Shown in pieces: positions 51,206 to 60,057 of a DNA stretch of 64,000 bases; position 1 is the stretch's first letter, and each line of letters opens with the position of its first letter. Source of the stretch: JAHBXL01 sp964409775 (GTDB lineage: Bacteria; Planctomycetota; Phycisphaerae; Phycisphaerales; UBA1924); NCBI GenBank assembly GCA_964409775.1, contig CAYPEI010000009.1:54700-118699 (forward strand). The letters run 5' to 3'. The position numbers and the translations under genes are program-made. Below the pieces are notes generated by a model. It was not told the origin of the DNA, searched no databases, and was given only the letters and a program-made list of their open reading frames with translations.

Positions 51206-53215
51206 TCAACTGCAGCCGGCAAACCAGGCACTGAGGAACGCGAAGATATCCGGAACGGCGTTCAGGCCGTCCTCATCGAAGTCGCCATTGCCTGCGAACC
51301 AGGAACTGAGGAAAGCGAAGATGTCGGGGACCTGCACAAGGTGGTTGCCGTCCCAATCGGCAAGGCATCCGACGACGATCGTTCCCCGGTCCATCTCGAT
51401 CGGCTCGCTCTTTCCATAGGCGTTCCAGAGGTTGTACGCGAGTTGGCCAAAGGTAGTGACGAAGGGCGAGTCGAACGCGGCGGGAATCTCTTCCAACGCC
51501 GCGATGGGGAAGATCCGTTGCTGAGTGTCGGGGTCGGTCGCGAAGACGCGCTGATCCTGATCGCGGAGGAACTCGATGTATTCCTTGCTCGTGGTCTGGT
51601 GGTAGATCTTGACGCGGGCCTTGGCAGCGCCGGCGGGGATGGCAAACAACGTGTCATCCCAGTACTGCCCGTCGGCATAGAGATCCGCCGGCACCGGGAG
51701 CGCCTGGACCGTGGCGAACTCGGCCGCGCTGTAGCCCATCGGCGGGATGCGATTGTCCTTGATGATCTTGTTTACGAGCGCGAGCCTGAAGGCTTCACCC
51801 TCGGGAACACCGGAGATGGCCGCGGCGGCTGCATCGAGCCCGTGCTTGGCCTCGTACACCTTGGTGTCGCTCTCATCGAGATCCGCGGTGTTGAAGTCGT
51901 ATGCGCCGCGCTCGGCGATCAGCGTGCCGTTCGCCGCGAGGAACTGCACGTTGATCCACATGCGACGGCCTTCGACATAGCCGGTCGGGAGTTTGTGGCC
52001 GGTGAAGTTGATCACGCGAACATTGAGGTCGGGCCCGATGACGCTCAACTCAAGGTCGCTGGCCGACTTCACCATCGCGTGGTTGCGGAGCGCGGACTCA
52101 TCCGCGGAGCCATCGGTCATGTCGGTCTGATTGGTCGGAAAGAGCCCATCGATCGCGCGGATGACCCAGGAGTTCGCACCATTGAACTGGTGGAGCGGGA
52201 TGACGTCACGCACGGGGGGATTGATGCCGCAGTTCTGTCCATCGGCAAAGCCGGGCATGTGGCAGTCCTGGCAGGACGACACCGCGGGGCCGCGGGCTCC
52301 GCCGAATCGACCGCCGAGGTCGACCGGTCCGTCGGCGAACATGCTCTTGGACCACTCGCTGTAGGTTCGCTGCTCGGGGAACTGGTGGTACTTGTTGACA
52401 GGCGGCGGCTCATTCAAGGCGTTGGGGACGTAGTTGCCGGTCTGCTCATCGAGCGTGTACGTCGGCGTGCTCACGTCGTGGCAGGTCGCGCACATTCTTG
52501 ATTCGGAATGGAACGGAGACTTCGCCCAGTTGTGGAAGCCGGGCCAGCCGCCGGGATAGCCCGTATCGGGATCGGGCGGATTGATGACGAGCCAATCCTG
52601 CTGGAGATCGAGAGGACCGCGCCTGACATCGTTGGGATCGAGGATGTAGTTCGCGTTATGCGGCCAGAGGTGCCCGCTGCCGGGGATCGCGGCGAGGATT
52701 GCCGCATCCTGGGGTGGGCTGACACCTTCGGTGTACTCAGGATCCACCATCCGGTGGCAGACCGAGCAGGACACACCGGTGAACTCCGACGCCAAGAAGT
52801 TCGATCCGTCGGTGGGGTTCGGGGCAGCGGTGCGTCCCTTTGCCCATGCTTCGCCGACGTGGCAACGAAGGCAGAAATCACCGATGAAGTTCGCATCCTG
52901 CTGCGCGATGGAGAACGCGGCCCAGAAAATCGGGTCGCGCGCAGCCTGCCCCATCATGGTGGCTTTCCAGTTGTCGTAGGGGGATTCCCCTTGACCGTAG
53001 GCACCATGGCAAAAACTGCACTGGATCGGAGAAACCAAGTCCGCGTTCAGCGAGCTGGCCGGCGTGCCTCCGCTGAAGAAGTCGACGCGCTTGGTCGGCA
53101 GAGGGAGTACCGGCGGATCGAACGCCAACGCTCCCGCGGAAGCGACAAGACCCACCACTCCCGCCCATGCCAAGCCCCTGGCAAGGGTGTTTTTCTTCAA
53201 GTTTAAACTGTTCAA
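51206..53215 (-). CDS. secreted pentaheme cytochrome c with dockerin-like C-terminal repeats
   Basis: A 669-residue exported protein. A signal peptide covers about 1-32. Five CxxCH haem-binding motifs (CSFCH, CLRCH, CSVCH, CATCH, CQDCH) fall between about residues 66 and 320, so it is a multihaem c-type cytochrome. The C-terminal 45 residues hold two near-identical EF-hand/dockerin-like units, DWDGNHLVQVPDIFAFLSSW and DFDEDGLNAVPDIFAFLSAW, each with a calcium-type loop. Such tails are common on secreted proteins of Phycisphaerae and may direct sorting or attachment (inference). The start is TTG 53215, supported by AAGGAG seven bases upstream. Confidence 0.88.
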   Translation of the reverse strand: MNSLNLKKNTLARGLAWAGVVGLVASAGALAFDPPVLPLPTKRVDFFSGGTPASSLNADLVSPIQCSFCHGAYGQGESPYDNWKATMMGQAARDPIFWAAFSIAQQDANFIGDFCLRCHVGEAWAKGRTAAPNPTDGSNFLASEFTGVSCSVCHRMVDPEYTEGVSPPQDAAILAAIPGSGHLWPHNANYILDPNDVRRGPLDLQQDWLVINPPDPDTGYPGGWPGFHNWAKSPFHSESRMCATCHDVSTPTYTLDEQTGNYVPNALNEPPPVNKYHQFPEQRTYSEWSKSMFADGPVDLGGRFGGARGPAVSSCQDCHMPGFADGQNCGINPPVRDVIPLHQFNGANSWVIRAIDGLFPTNQTDMTDGSADESALRNHAMVKSASDLELSVIGPDLNVRVINFTGHKLPTGYVEGRRMWINVQFLAANGTLIAERGAYDFNTADLDESDTKVYEAKHGLDAAAAAISGVPEGEAFRLALVNKIIKDNRIPPMGYSAAEFATVQALPVPADLYADGQYWDDTLFAIPAGAAKARVKIYHQTTSKEYIEFLRDQDQRVFATDPDTQQRIFPIAALEEIPAAFDSPFVTTFGQLAYNLWNAYGKSEPIEMDRGTIVVGCLADWDGNHLVQVPDIFAFLSSWFAGNGDFDEDGLNAVPDIFAFLSAWFAGCS

Positions 53216-53358
53216 ACCGGCAGCTCCTTCCCACTGAAGCCCGGAACGGACCGATGCGACCCCACCACGAACCAGACGGATGACGAATCCCGTCTATCGG
53301 CCAGTACGCACGCCGTCACCAGCCGGATTCACCGCGGGCAAAGTATGACACAAGAGTC

Positions 53359-53382
53359 GCCTCGTACCAGTGGATACGAGGC
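53359..53382 (-). terminator. terminator-like hairpin after the transglutaminase-like gene
   Basis: A perfect 8-bp stem, GCCTCGTA (53359-53366) with TACGAGGC (53375-53382), starts four bases after the TAA of the transglutaminase-like gene. On the minus strand it is followed by GACTCTTGTGTC, which is T-rich but not a clean T-run. It separates that gene from the cytochrome gene downstream. Confidence 0.6.
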
Positions 53383-53386
53383 TCGG

Positions 53387-54310
53387 TTATTGGGGGTTCG
53401 GCGGCGGATGCGCTGAATCGGTGATTCCCCGAACAGTCCCGCCGCGACCGGCGATCACGCAACCGAGAACGCACCCCCCGATCCCCAGCCAAGCCGCGCC
53501 AAGGCTGTTGTCCCATGGATCGGAGCACCCAAGACGCCAACTCAGCAACGCACCCGCCACGCAGATGGATGCGAACGTGCAACGTGCAGTGCGTGCTCCG
53601 GTGGGCAGCAGGCAGACCAACACGGCAAGCGCGATGCACGCGACTCGACCGATCGGGAACACCGCCGCACCGAAGCCGAGGTTCTTCGGCCAATCGATGA
53701 GGATCGCCCGGACCCCGACGATGGCGAACGGATCCACGCGAGCCCCGCCGTCGACTGACGAGATGAGCGTGCGTCCACTCGCGGTCGGCATCGGCGACAT
53801 TGCGTCTCCTTGACCCGTCTGGATCCACATGTGCGAGCCATCGGTCACGAGTGATGCCTGAATGCCGAGTCGCCGCAGGATCGAGGCGGCGACGACCGCT
53901 CGCCCGTCACAGTCTTCTCGCCCTTGCCGCAGCGTTTCGGCAACGGTCGGGAGGTAGTCTGCGCATCCCCAGACATCCCAGTCCCATGCATACGGAATGC
54001 GCTCGTACACCACGCGTTCGACGGTGCGCAGCATGAACTCGGGATCCGATTGCTTGTCGGGATTTGCGGAGAGCCGCGACTCGGCCTCCTGGACCAGAGG
54101 GGCGAGCGCGGGCTCTTCGGGCTGGATCATCGCTTCCAGATTGGACCAATGTCGCAGGTGACGGCCGAGAAGGAGCGGATTGGGATACAGCGTGAACAGC
54201 ACGACCGCGGCAAGGAAGCACGACTTGAGCGGCCACCGGGCTCTGCGGCGAGGGGGATTGAGAAGTCGAAGGAGCACGAGGAGACCGTTCAAATGCGAAC
54301 ACCCGATCAC
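53387..54310 (-). CDS. membrane-anchored transglutaminase-like protein
   Basis: A 307-residue protein with a hydrophobic helix at about 28-46, a transglutaminase-like core at about 85-165 and two or three further hydrophobic helices at about 207-285. The core has the catalytic Cys in GREDCDGRAVVAASILRRLG and His in DGSHMWIQ, as in bacterial transglutaminase-like cysteine peptidases. The expected Asp/Asn after the His is not obvious. It probably acts outside the cytoplasm on peptides. It starts with GTG overlapping the mqnD stop (GTGA) and is the second gene of that unit. Confidence 0.72.
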   Translation of the reverse strand: MIGCSHLNGLLVLLRLLNPPRRRARWPLKSCFLAAVVLFTLYPNPLLLGRHLRHWSNLEAMIQPEEPALAPLVQEAESRLSANPDKQSDPEFMLRTVERVVYERIPYAWDWDVWGCADYLPTVAETLRQGREDCDGRAVVAASILRRLGIQASLVTDGSHMWIQTGQGDAMSPMPTASGRTLISSVDGGARVDPFAIVGVRAILIDWPKNLGFGAAVFPIGRVACIALAVLVCLLPTGARTARCTFASICVAGALLSWRLGCSDPWDNSLGAAWLGIGGCVLGCVIAGRGGTVRGITDSAHPPPNPQ

Positions 54311-55278
54311 ACCGTCGAACGATGCGCACGGGCGATGTCGATGGATGCGACCAGTGGAGACAATCCGACGCGGTGCGCCTCATCCAGCAGGCGCCGGAGG
54401 GCTGCCTCGCCACGCGGTCCCATGTCGACCGTCAGGGGGCTGACGTACATATCGATGTAGCGCTCGGCCTGCTCGCGAGAGATCTCCGGGGCGAACTGCA
54501 TGCAGTACCGGACCGACTCGTCACGATGCTCGAGCGAACAACGGATCGACGCATCGAGGAGCGCGGTCACCTGGCGGATCGTGCCGGGGCCGAAGCGTGC
54601 ATCGAGATCGCGACGTACGGCATTCCCGCCCAGAGGCAGAGGCAGCCCGGTCTGCTCCCCCCACCACTGCCCAAGGTCGACGAGTTGCTCGAGGCCGAGA
54701 GTCGCATAGGTGAGTTGGGACTGATGGATAAGCAGGCCGCGATCGGCACTCCCAGCCGCAACCGCATCGAGGATGCGGTCGAACGGCAACTCGATGATGC
54801 GAGGCTCCGAGTCTGTTGCCGCCATGCTTACACCAACCCTCGACTCTTCCCACAGACGCCAGAGCAGAAACGCGGTGGTTTTCAAGCCGGGCACGGCAAT
54901 CGTTCGCACCGGCGCTCCACTCTCGCCGCGACGGGCCACGACCTTGGGGCCGTAGCCCTCGCCCATCGAACTCCCGCAGGCGGTCAGTTGATACCGGTCG
55001 CGAACGTGCGCCCAGGTGAACATGGAGAGCGCGGTGATGTCGAGGTCGCCCGCCGCCCCGCTCGAAATCGCCCGGCGATTGAGCACGGCGATGTCCTCGG
55101 CCATCGCCCGGAACGAGAATCGGCCCGTATCGAGGCGGGGCGGCTCGACCACAGTCCCAAAGCCCAGGTCGTCCTTTCGGACCGGATCGATCTTTCCGGT
55201 GATGGGCCACCACATGAACACATCGTCCGGATCGGGCGAGTGCGCAAGTGTGAGCGTGACTCGGGGGCTGGGCGCCAT
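54307..55278 (-). CDS. mqnD: 1,4-dihydroxy-6-naphthoate synthase MqnD
   Basis: A 323-residue protein of the MqnA/MqnD family, which acts late in the futalosine route to menaquinone. The start motif LTLAHSPDPDDVFMWWP resembles the SPCPNDTF motif of MqnD; the EIDPVRKDDL-type segment, ITALSMFTWAHVRDRYQL and LLIHQSQLTYATLGL follow. MqnD is favoured over MqnA by length and this motif, but a close relative cannot be excluded. ATG 55278 fits the usual N-terminus; an upstream in-frame extension is implausible. It heads a two-gene unit with the transglutaminase-like gene. Confidence 0.85.
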   Translation of the reverse strand: MAPSPRVTLTLAHSPDPDDVFMWWPITGKIDPVRKDDLGFGTVVEPPRLDTGRFSFRAMAEDIAVLNRRAISSGAAGDLDITALSMFTWAHVRDRYQLTACGSSMGEGYGPKVVARRGESGAPVRTIAVPGLKTTAFLLWRLWEESRVGVSMAATDSEPRIIELPFDRILDAVAAGSADRGLLIHQSQLTYATLGLEQLVDLGQWWGEQTGLPLPLGGNAVRRDLDARFGPGTIRQVTALLDASIRCSLEHRDESVRYCMQFAPEISREQAERYIDMYVSPLTVDMGPRGEAALRRLLDEAHRVGLSPLVASIDIARAHRSTV

Positions 55279-55418
55279 GGGTTTCGATGGTACTCGCTGC
55301 TGCACTTCCCAACCTTCCGCGCGACGCGTTTGACACGCGTTGACCGGACCGCTTCCATGAGGGAGCCGATGCGACGCCGCGAGCGCGGGCGTTGCGCGGC
55401 CCACCGGAGGAACCCACC

Positions 55419-56474
55419 ATGGCCTTCAAAGCCGCCGCGTATGCCGCCCAGACCGGCAAGACCCCCCTCGCCCCGTTCACGATCGACCGTCGCGACCCCG
55501 GCCCAAATGACGTTCAGATGGACATTCTGTACTGCGGTGTCTGCCACTCCGACCTCCACGCCGCCCGCGGCGAGTGGGAGTTCATCCAGTTCCCCGTCGT
55601 CCCCGGCCACGAAATCGTCGGCAAGGTCACCAAGGTCGGCGCGAACGTGAAGAAGTTCAAGGTGGGCGACCGGAGCGCGGTTGGCTGCCTCGTGGACTCC
55701 TGCCGCGGCTGCGGAAACTGCGAGCGCGGACTCGAGCAGTATTGCCAGAAGGGATTCACGCTCACCTACGCGAGCCCGGACCCGCACTTTCCGGGCAAGA
55801 TGACGTACGGCGGGTACAGCAAGTCGATCACGGTCGATGAGCGGTTTGTGCTGAAGGTGTCGGACAAACTCGACCTCGCCGCGGCGGCCCCCCTGCTGTG
55901 CGCGGGCATCACGACGTATTCGCCGCTGAAGCACTGGGGCGCGACGAAGGGCAAGAAGGTTGGTGTGGTCGGCCTCGGCGGCCTGGGCCACATGGGCGTG
56001 AAGTTCGCTCACGCCTTCGGCTGCGAGACGGTGCTGTTCACGACAAGCGAGAGCAAGATCGCCGACGGAAAGCGGCTCGGAGCAAACGAGGTCGTGATCT
56101 CGAAGAACGAAGACCAGATGAAGAAGCACGCCGGGAGTTTCGACTTCATCCTCAACACGGTCGCGGCGTCGCACAACCTCGATGCGTATACGAACCTGTT
56201 GCGGCTGGACGGCACGCTCTGCCTCGTGGGCGCGCCGGAACATCCGCACCCGTCGCCGAGCGTCTGGCCGCTGCTGTTCCAGCGCCGCAGCATCGCCGGT
56301 TCGGCGATCGGCGGCCTGCCGGAAACGCAGGAGATGCTGGACTTCTGCGCCAAGCACAACATCGTCAGCGACATCGAGATGATCCCCATCCAGAAGATCA
56401 ACGTGGCCTACGAGCGCATGCTCAAAAGCGATGTGAAGTACCGGTTCGTGATCGACATGGCGTCGCTGAAGTAA
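55419..56474 (+). CDS. zinc-dependent NAD(P) alcohol dehydrogenase (YahK/CAD type)
   Basis: A 351-residue medium-chain dehydrogenase. Catalytic zinc ligands are in CGVCHSD and GHEIVGKV; a four-cysteine structural zinc site follows (CRGCGNCERGLEQYC). The nucleotide-binding GLGGLGHMG sits near 185-193, and the sequence ends as in cinnamyl-alcohol/aldehyde reductases such as YahK, which reduce aldehydes with NADPH. ATG 55419 follows CGGAGG eight bases upstream. It is followed 35 bases later by an Old Yellow Enzyme gene, and both may act on reactive carbonyls or enones (inference). Confidence 0.93.
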   Translation: MAFKAAAYAAQTGKTPLAPFTIDRRDPGPNDVQMDILYCGVCHSDLHAARGEWEFIQFPVVPGHEIVGKVTKVGANVKKFKVGDRSAVGCLVDSCRGCGNCERGLEQYCQKGFTLTYASPDPHFPGKMTYGGYSKSITVDERFVLKVSDKLDLAAAAPLLCAGITTYSPLKHWGATKGKKVGVVGLGGLGHMGVKFAHAFGCETVLFTTSESKIADGKRLGANEVVISKNEDQMKKHAGSFDFILNTVAASHNLDAYTNLLRLDGTLCLVGAPEHPHPSPSVWPLLFQRRSIAGSAIGGLPETQEMLDFCAKHNIVSDIEMIPIQKINVAYERMLKSDVKYRFVIDMASLK

Positions 56475-56509
56475 CCGCGGCAGCACGGCCCTCTGACCGA
56501 ACACCATCT

Positions 56510-57577
56510 ATGCCCACGCTTTTCGATCCGATCACCATCGGCGATGTCGTCCTGCCCAACCGCATTCTGCTCGCCCCGCTCACGCGGTGCCGGGCGGACA
56601 ACTTGGGGCGCGTGCCCAATGCGCACATGGTCGAGTATTACCGCCAGCGTGCGACCGCCGGGCTGATGATCACGGAGGCCACCTCGGTCGATCCGATGGG
56701 TGTCGGCTACCCCAATACGCCGGGCATCTGGTCCGAGGAGCAGGTTGAGGGCTGGCAGCGCGTGACCGATGCGGTCCACCAGGCCGGCGGGCGCATCTTC
56801 CTCCAACTCTGGCACGTCGGGCGCGTCTCTGACCCGATGTACCTCAACGGCGCACTCCCCGTCGCGCCCAGCGCGATCGCATTGGGTGGGCACGTTTCGC
56901 TTGTCCGGCCGCAGAGGCCCTATGTCACGCCGCGGGCGCTGGAGATCGGTGAGATCCCGGGCATCATCGGAGCGTTTCGCCGCGGCGCTGCGAACGCCAA
57001 GCGCGCGGGCTTCGATGGCGTCGAGATCCACGGCGCGAACGGCTACCTGCTCGACCAGTTCCTTCAGGATTCGACGAACAAGCGGACGGATGCCTATGGC
57101 GGACCGATCGAGCACCGAGCACGGCTCATGCTCGAAGTCGCCGATGCGTGTGTTGAGGTATGGGGAGCGGGCCGCGTGGGCATGCACCTTGCGCCCCGGG
57201 CCGATTCGCACTCGATGGGTGACTCGAACCGTCCCGCGACGTTTTCCTATGTTGCCCGCGAACTGGGTCGCAAGAGGCTGGCATTCATCTGCGCCCGGGA
57301 GTCCATCGGTCCGGACTGGCTCGCGCCCGCGCTGCGGCACGAGTTCCGCCGCTCCGGCGGGGGGGCGTACATCATCAACGAGGGCCTGGCCGCCGAGACC
57401 GCACAGGGCGCGATCGACTCCGGCGCGGCGGATGCCGCCGCGTTCGGGCGCCTCTTCATCGCCAACCCGGACCTGCCGCGGCGGCTGCGGGAGCATGTTC
57501 CGCTGAACGACCCTCGCCCGGAACTGTTCTATGCGCCGGGGCCGGCGGGGTATACAGACTACCCGGCGATGCGATGA
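56510..57577 (+). CDS. Old Yellow Enzyme-family alkene reductase (NemA-like)
   Basis: A 355-residue FMN enzyme of the NemA/Old Yellow Enzyme family. Family marks are LFDPITIGDVVLPNRILLAPLTRCRA at the N-terminus, the EATSVDPMGVGYP loop, HGANGYLLDQFLQDSTNKRTD with the active-site HGAN, and AAAFGRLFIANPDLPRRL at the C-terminus. Such enzymes reduce activated C=C bonds or nitro groups with NADPH. It follows the alcohol dehydrogenase gene by 35 bases, suggesting a shared carbonyl/alkene detoxification role (inference). No clear ribosome site is seen. Confidence 0.93.
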   Translation: MPTLFDPITIGDVVLPNRILLAPLTRCRADNLGRVPNAHMVEYYRQRATAGLMITEATSVDPMGVGYPNTPGIWSEEQVEGWQRVTDAVHQAGGRIFLQLWHVGRVSDPMYLNGALPVAPSAIALGGHVSLVRPQRPYVTPRALEIGEIPGIIGAFRRGAANAKRAGFDGVEIHGANGYLLDQFLQDSTNKRTDAYGGPIEHRARLMLEVADACVEVWGAGRVGMHLAPRADSHSMGDSNRPATFSYVARELGRKRLAFICARESIGPDWLAPALRHEFRRSGGGAYIINEGLAAETAQGAIDSGAADAAAFGRLFIANPDLPRRLREHVPLNDPRPELFYAPGPAGYTDYPAMR

Positions 57578-57921
57578 GCGCCCCGGCCACTCGGTCTTTC
57601 GCTATGCTCTTCGCGATGAACAATGACGCGCCCACACCGCACGATCCTCAGTCCGGGCGAGTCCCCGGTCGTGATGCCGCCGGCTTCAGGCCCGGTCCGC
57701 TGCCAACGCCGATTCGAGGCGTGGACTGCTATCGCTGCAAGGTGCAAATGGTGCACATGGGTACGCGTGACTTTCACGAAGGCAAGCGCTGGGGCATGCT
57801 CGGCGACATCGGAGAGTTTTTCGTCAACAAGCAGCGCTTTGATGTCTATTCGTGCCCGCGATGCGGACTGGTCGAGTTCTTCATCGATGGAGTAGGCGAT
57901 TCGGCACGCGGTGAGCACTAA
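57574..57921 (+). CDS. small zinc-ribbon protein of unknown function
   Basis: A short protein of up to 115 residues with a two-pair cysteine motif, CYRCK (about 53-57) and CPRCG (about 95-99), of the zinc-ribbon type. Between them lies MGTRDFHEGKRWGMLGDIGEFF. The family is not recognised with confidence; such small ribbons often bind nucleic acid or other proteins. The start at 57574 overlaps the reductase stop (ATGA); ATGs at 57604 and 57616 are alternatives and no ribosome site decides between them. Confidence 0.65.
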   Translation: MSAPATRSFAMLFAMNNDAPTPHDPQSGRVPGRDAAGFRPGPLPTPIRGVDCYRCKVQMVHMGTRDFHEGKRWGMLGDIGEFFVNKQRFDVYSCPRCGLVEFFIDGVGDSARGEH

Positions 57922-57929
57922 GTCGGCAA

Positions 57930-58415
57930 TCACCGCATAAGCCGCATCACCAGTTCCTCGATCTCGCATCCCCGCGCGTTTGCGAACCCGCGCTCGCGGG
58001 CGACTTCCACGAACCCACACTTCTCCAAGACCCGGATCGATGGCGTGTTGTCCGCCGCGGCGCGGCCGTGGATCGGTCGGTCGTTGTCCTCTTCAAGCAG
58101 CAGTTTCAGCGCCCGCGTCGCCACACCCTTGCCCCAGTGCTCACGCCCGATCCAGTACGTCACCTCGCGGTCATCGCCGCGCATGAAACTCGCGATGTGT
58201 CCTGCAACCTGTTCCGTAGCCTTCTGGTCGCGCACGACCACAGTTCTCGCCACCACGGTGTCCTTGGCGAGAATCCGCGTCCAATGCGCATCAAACGCCG
58301 CGCGGTCGGTCGGGTCATCGGATGTGAACGCGGCCATGCGACAGGCATCGCCATCCAGTTGATGCGTGAAGAGGACCGGGAGGTCTGCTGGGATGACGGC
58401 GCGTATGGAGACCAT
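57930..58415 (-). CDS. GNAT-family N-acetyltransferase
   Basis: A 161-residue GNAT acetyltransferase. Motif A, which binds acetyl-CoA, is GREHWGKGVATRALKLLL near 90-107, and the C-terminal NTPSIRVLEKCGFVEVA segment follows the RimJ/RimL-like pattern. It transfers an acetyl group to an amine, the substrate being unknown. It starts six bases after the purF stop, so the two are probably cotranscribed. Confidence 0.88.
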   Translation of the reverse strand: MVSIRAVIPADLPVLFTHQLDGDACRMAAFTSDDPTDRAAFDAHWTRILAKDTVVARTVVVRDQKATEQVAGHIASFMRGDDREVTYWIGREHWGKGVATRALKLLLEEDNDRPIHGRAAADNTPSIRVLEKCGFVEVARERGFANARGCEIEELVMRLMR

Positions 58416-58421
58416 GATGAC

Positions 58422-59930
58422 CTAGAACATCGTCATCTGGCTCGTCGCCACCTCGCTCGTCACCGGATGATCCGGGTCGAGCCGGTAGTCGCCGTCGTAG
58501 CACGCCGTGCAGTAGTGCGACGCCGGACGGTTCACACAGGCCAGCAGGCCCTCCAGCGACAGGAAATGCAGCGAATCGACTCCGAGATACTCGCGGATTT
58601 CCTCGACGCTCTTCTCGTGCGCGATGAGTTGGTCCCGCGTCGCGAAGTCAACGCCGAAATAACACGGGTGGCGGATCGGCGGGCATGAGATGCGGAGGTG
58701 GATCTCCTTCGCCCCCGCCTGCCGCAACTGGTCCATCTTCACGCGGGTCGTCGTGCCGCGGACGATCGAGTCATCCACCACGATCAGTCTTTTCCCATCC
58801 ACGATCTCGCGGATGGTGTTGAGTTTCAGCCGCACCGCCGCGGACCGCTCCGCCTGCGTCGGCTTGATGAACGTCCGCCCCACGTACCGATTCGGCACAA
58901 TCCCCTCACGGTACGGGATGCCGCTTGCCCGTGCGTACCCCGCCGCGGCGGATCTGCCCGAGTCCGGCATCGGCATCACATAGTCAGCCTTCACCGGCGC
59001 TTCGCGGGCGAGCGCAGCGCCGAGGTCTTCACGAACCACCTGCACATTCTGGCCGAACACGTAACTCGCCGGGTTCGCAAAGTACACGTGTTCGAACACG
59101 CAATGCGCCGGCCGCTCGATGGGGTCGGCGAAGCGTCGCGATGAGACACCGCTGTCGGAGAGCGTGACAATCTCGCCGGGCTCGACCTCGCGCACGACCT
59201 TGGCGCCGATCACGTCGAGGGCGACCGTCTCGCTGGCCACGACGTTTCGGCCGTCGGGCATTCGCCCAAGGACCAGCGGCCGCCAGCCCCATGGGTCCCG
59301 GGCCGCCTCGATGCGATCAGGGAACAGGAACACGATGCTGAACGCTCCCTGCAGATAGCGAAGGGTCGCCGCGAGCGGATCGACCGCGCCCTGCTGCGCC
59401 GGTGAGGCGAGCAGGTGGATGACGACCTCCGTGTCGCTGGTCGTGTGGAACAGATGCCCGGCTTTCTCGAAGAGCATGCGGAACGCGTCGGCATTGATCA
59501 GGTTGCCGTTGTGCGCCACGGCGACCTGTCCGCCGATGTACTGCTCCAGCAGCGGCTGCGCGTTGCAGGACTTCGATCCCCCGGCTGTCGAGTAGCGGTT
59601 GTGCCCGATCGCCCCGCACCCCGGCCCGGTCTTCACCGCTCCGTGCATGAACCGCTTGCCGTTGAGTTGAGCAAGTTCCTCGGGGGACAGGCATGAGGCT
59701 TCGAGTTGGGCCAGGGTGTGCTGGTCAAAGACCTCGGCGACCAGCCCCATGCCGGTGTGGGCCGAGAGCGAGCGGCCGTTCGACACCGCGATGCCGGCGG
59801 ACTCCTGGCCGCGGTGCTGCTGGGCGTAGAGTCCCATGTAGGAAAGCGTCGCGGGCTCCGGGCCTCCCCAGATCCCGAAGACGCCGCACTTTTCTTTCTT
59901 CTCGTACGTACTTCGCCCACACGCACGCAT
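58422..59930 (-). CDS. purF: amidophosphoribosyltransferase PurF
   Basis: A glutamine PRPP amidotransferase, the first enzyme of purine synthesis. A short N-terminal extension is followed by EKCGVFGIWG, whose Cys becomes the nucleophile after processing. The glutaminase domain has HNRYSTAGGS and HNGNLINADAF; the phosphoribosyl domain has VVDDSIVRGTTTRVK as PRPP-binding loop. Cysteines in AHCVFEHVYFA, HPCYFGVD and YCTACYDG match the [4Fe-4S] ligands of the Bacillus-type enzyme. The frame is open far upstream; ATG 59930 (GAGG eight bases before) and 59954 are the candidate starts. A GNAT gene follows six bases later. Confidence 0.95.
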   Translation of the reverse strand: MRACGRSTYEKKEKCGVFGIWGGPEPATLSYMGLYAQQHRGQESAGIAVSNGRSLSAHTGMGLVAEVFDQHTLAQLEASCLSPEELAQLNGKRFMHGAVKTGPGCGAIGHNRYSTAGGSKSCNAQPLLEQYIGGQVAVAHNGNLINADAFRMLFEKAGHLFHTTSDTEVVIHLLASPAQQGAVDPLAATLRYLQGAFSIVFLFPDRIEAARDPWGWRPLVLGRMPDGRNVVASETVALDVIGAKVVREVEPGEIVTLSDSGVSSRRFADPIERPAHCVFEHVYFANPASYVFGQNVQVVREDLGAALAREAPVKADYVMPMPDSGRSAAAGYARASGIPYREGIVPNRYVGRTFIKPTQAERSAAVRLKLNTIREIVDGKRLIVVDDSIVRGTTTRVKMDQLRQAGAKEIHLRISCPPIRHPCYFGVDFATRDQLIAHEKSVEEIREYLGVDSLHFLSLEGLLACVNRPASHYCTACYDGDYRLDPDHPVTSEVATSQMTMF

Positions 59931-60057
59931 GCTCCCGGCCTCGGATCGGGACATCGTCAAGACCGGCAACGGCAGACGCGTGTCGTTCAACGGGTGCTCC
60001 TGTGGCAGGGTGCCATAGTGTAGCGGGGCGACGAACCGGACATGGAAAGGGCGCAGC

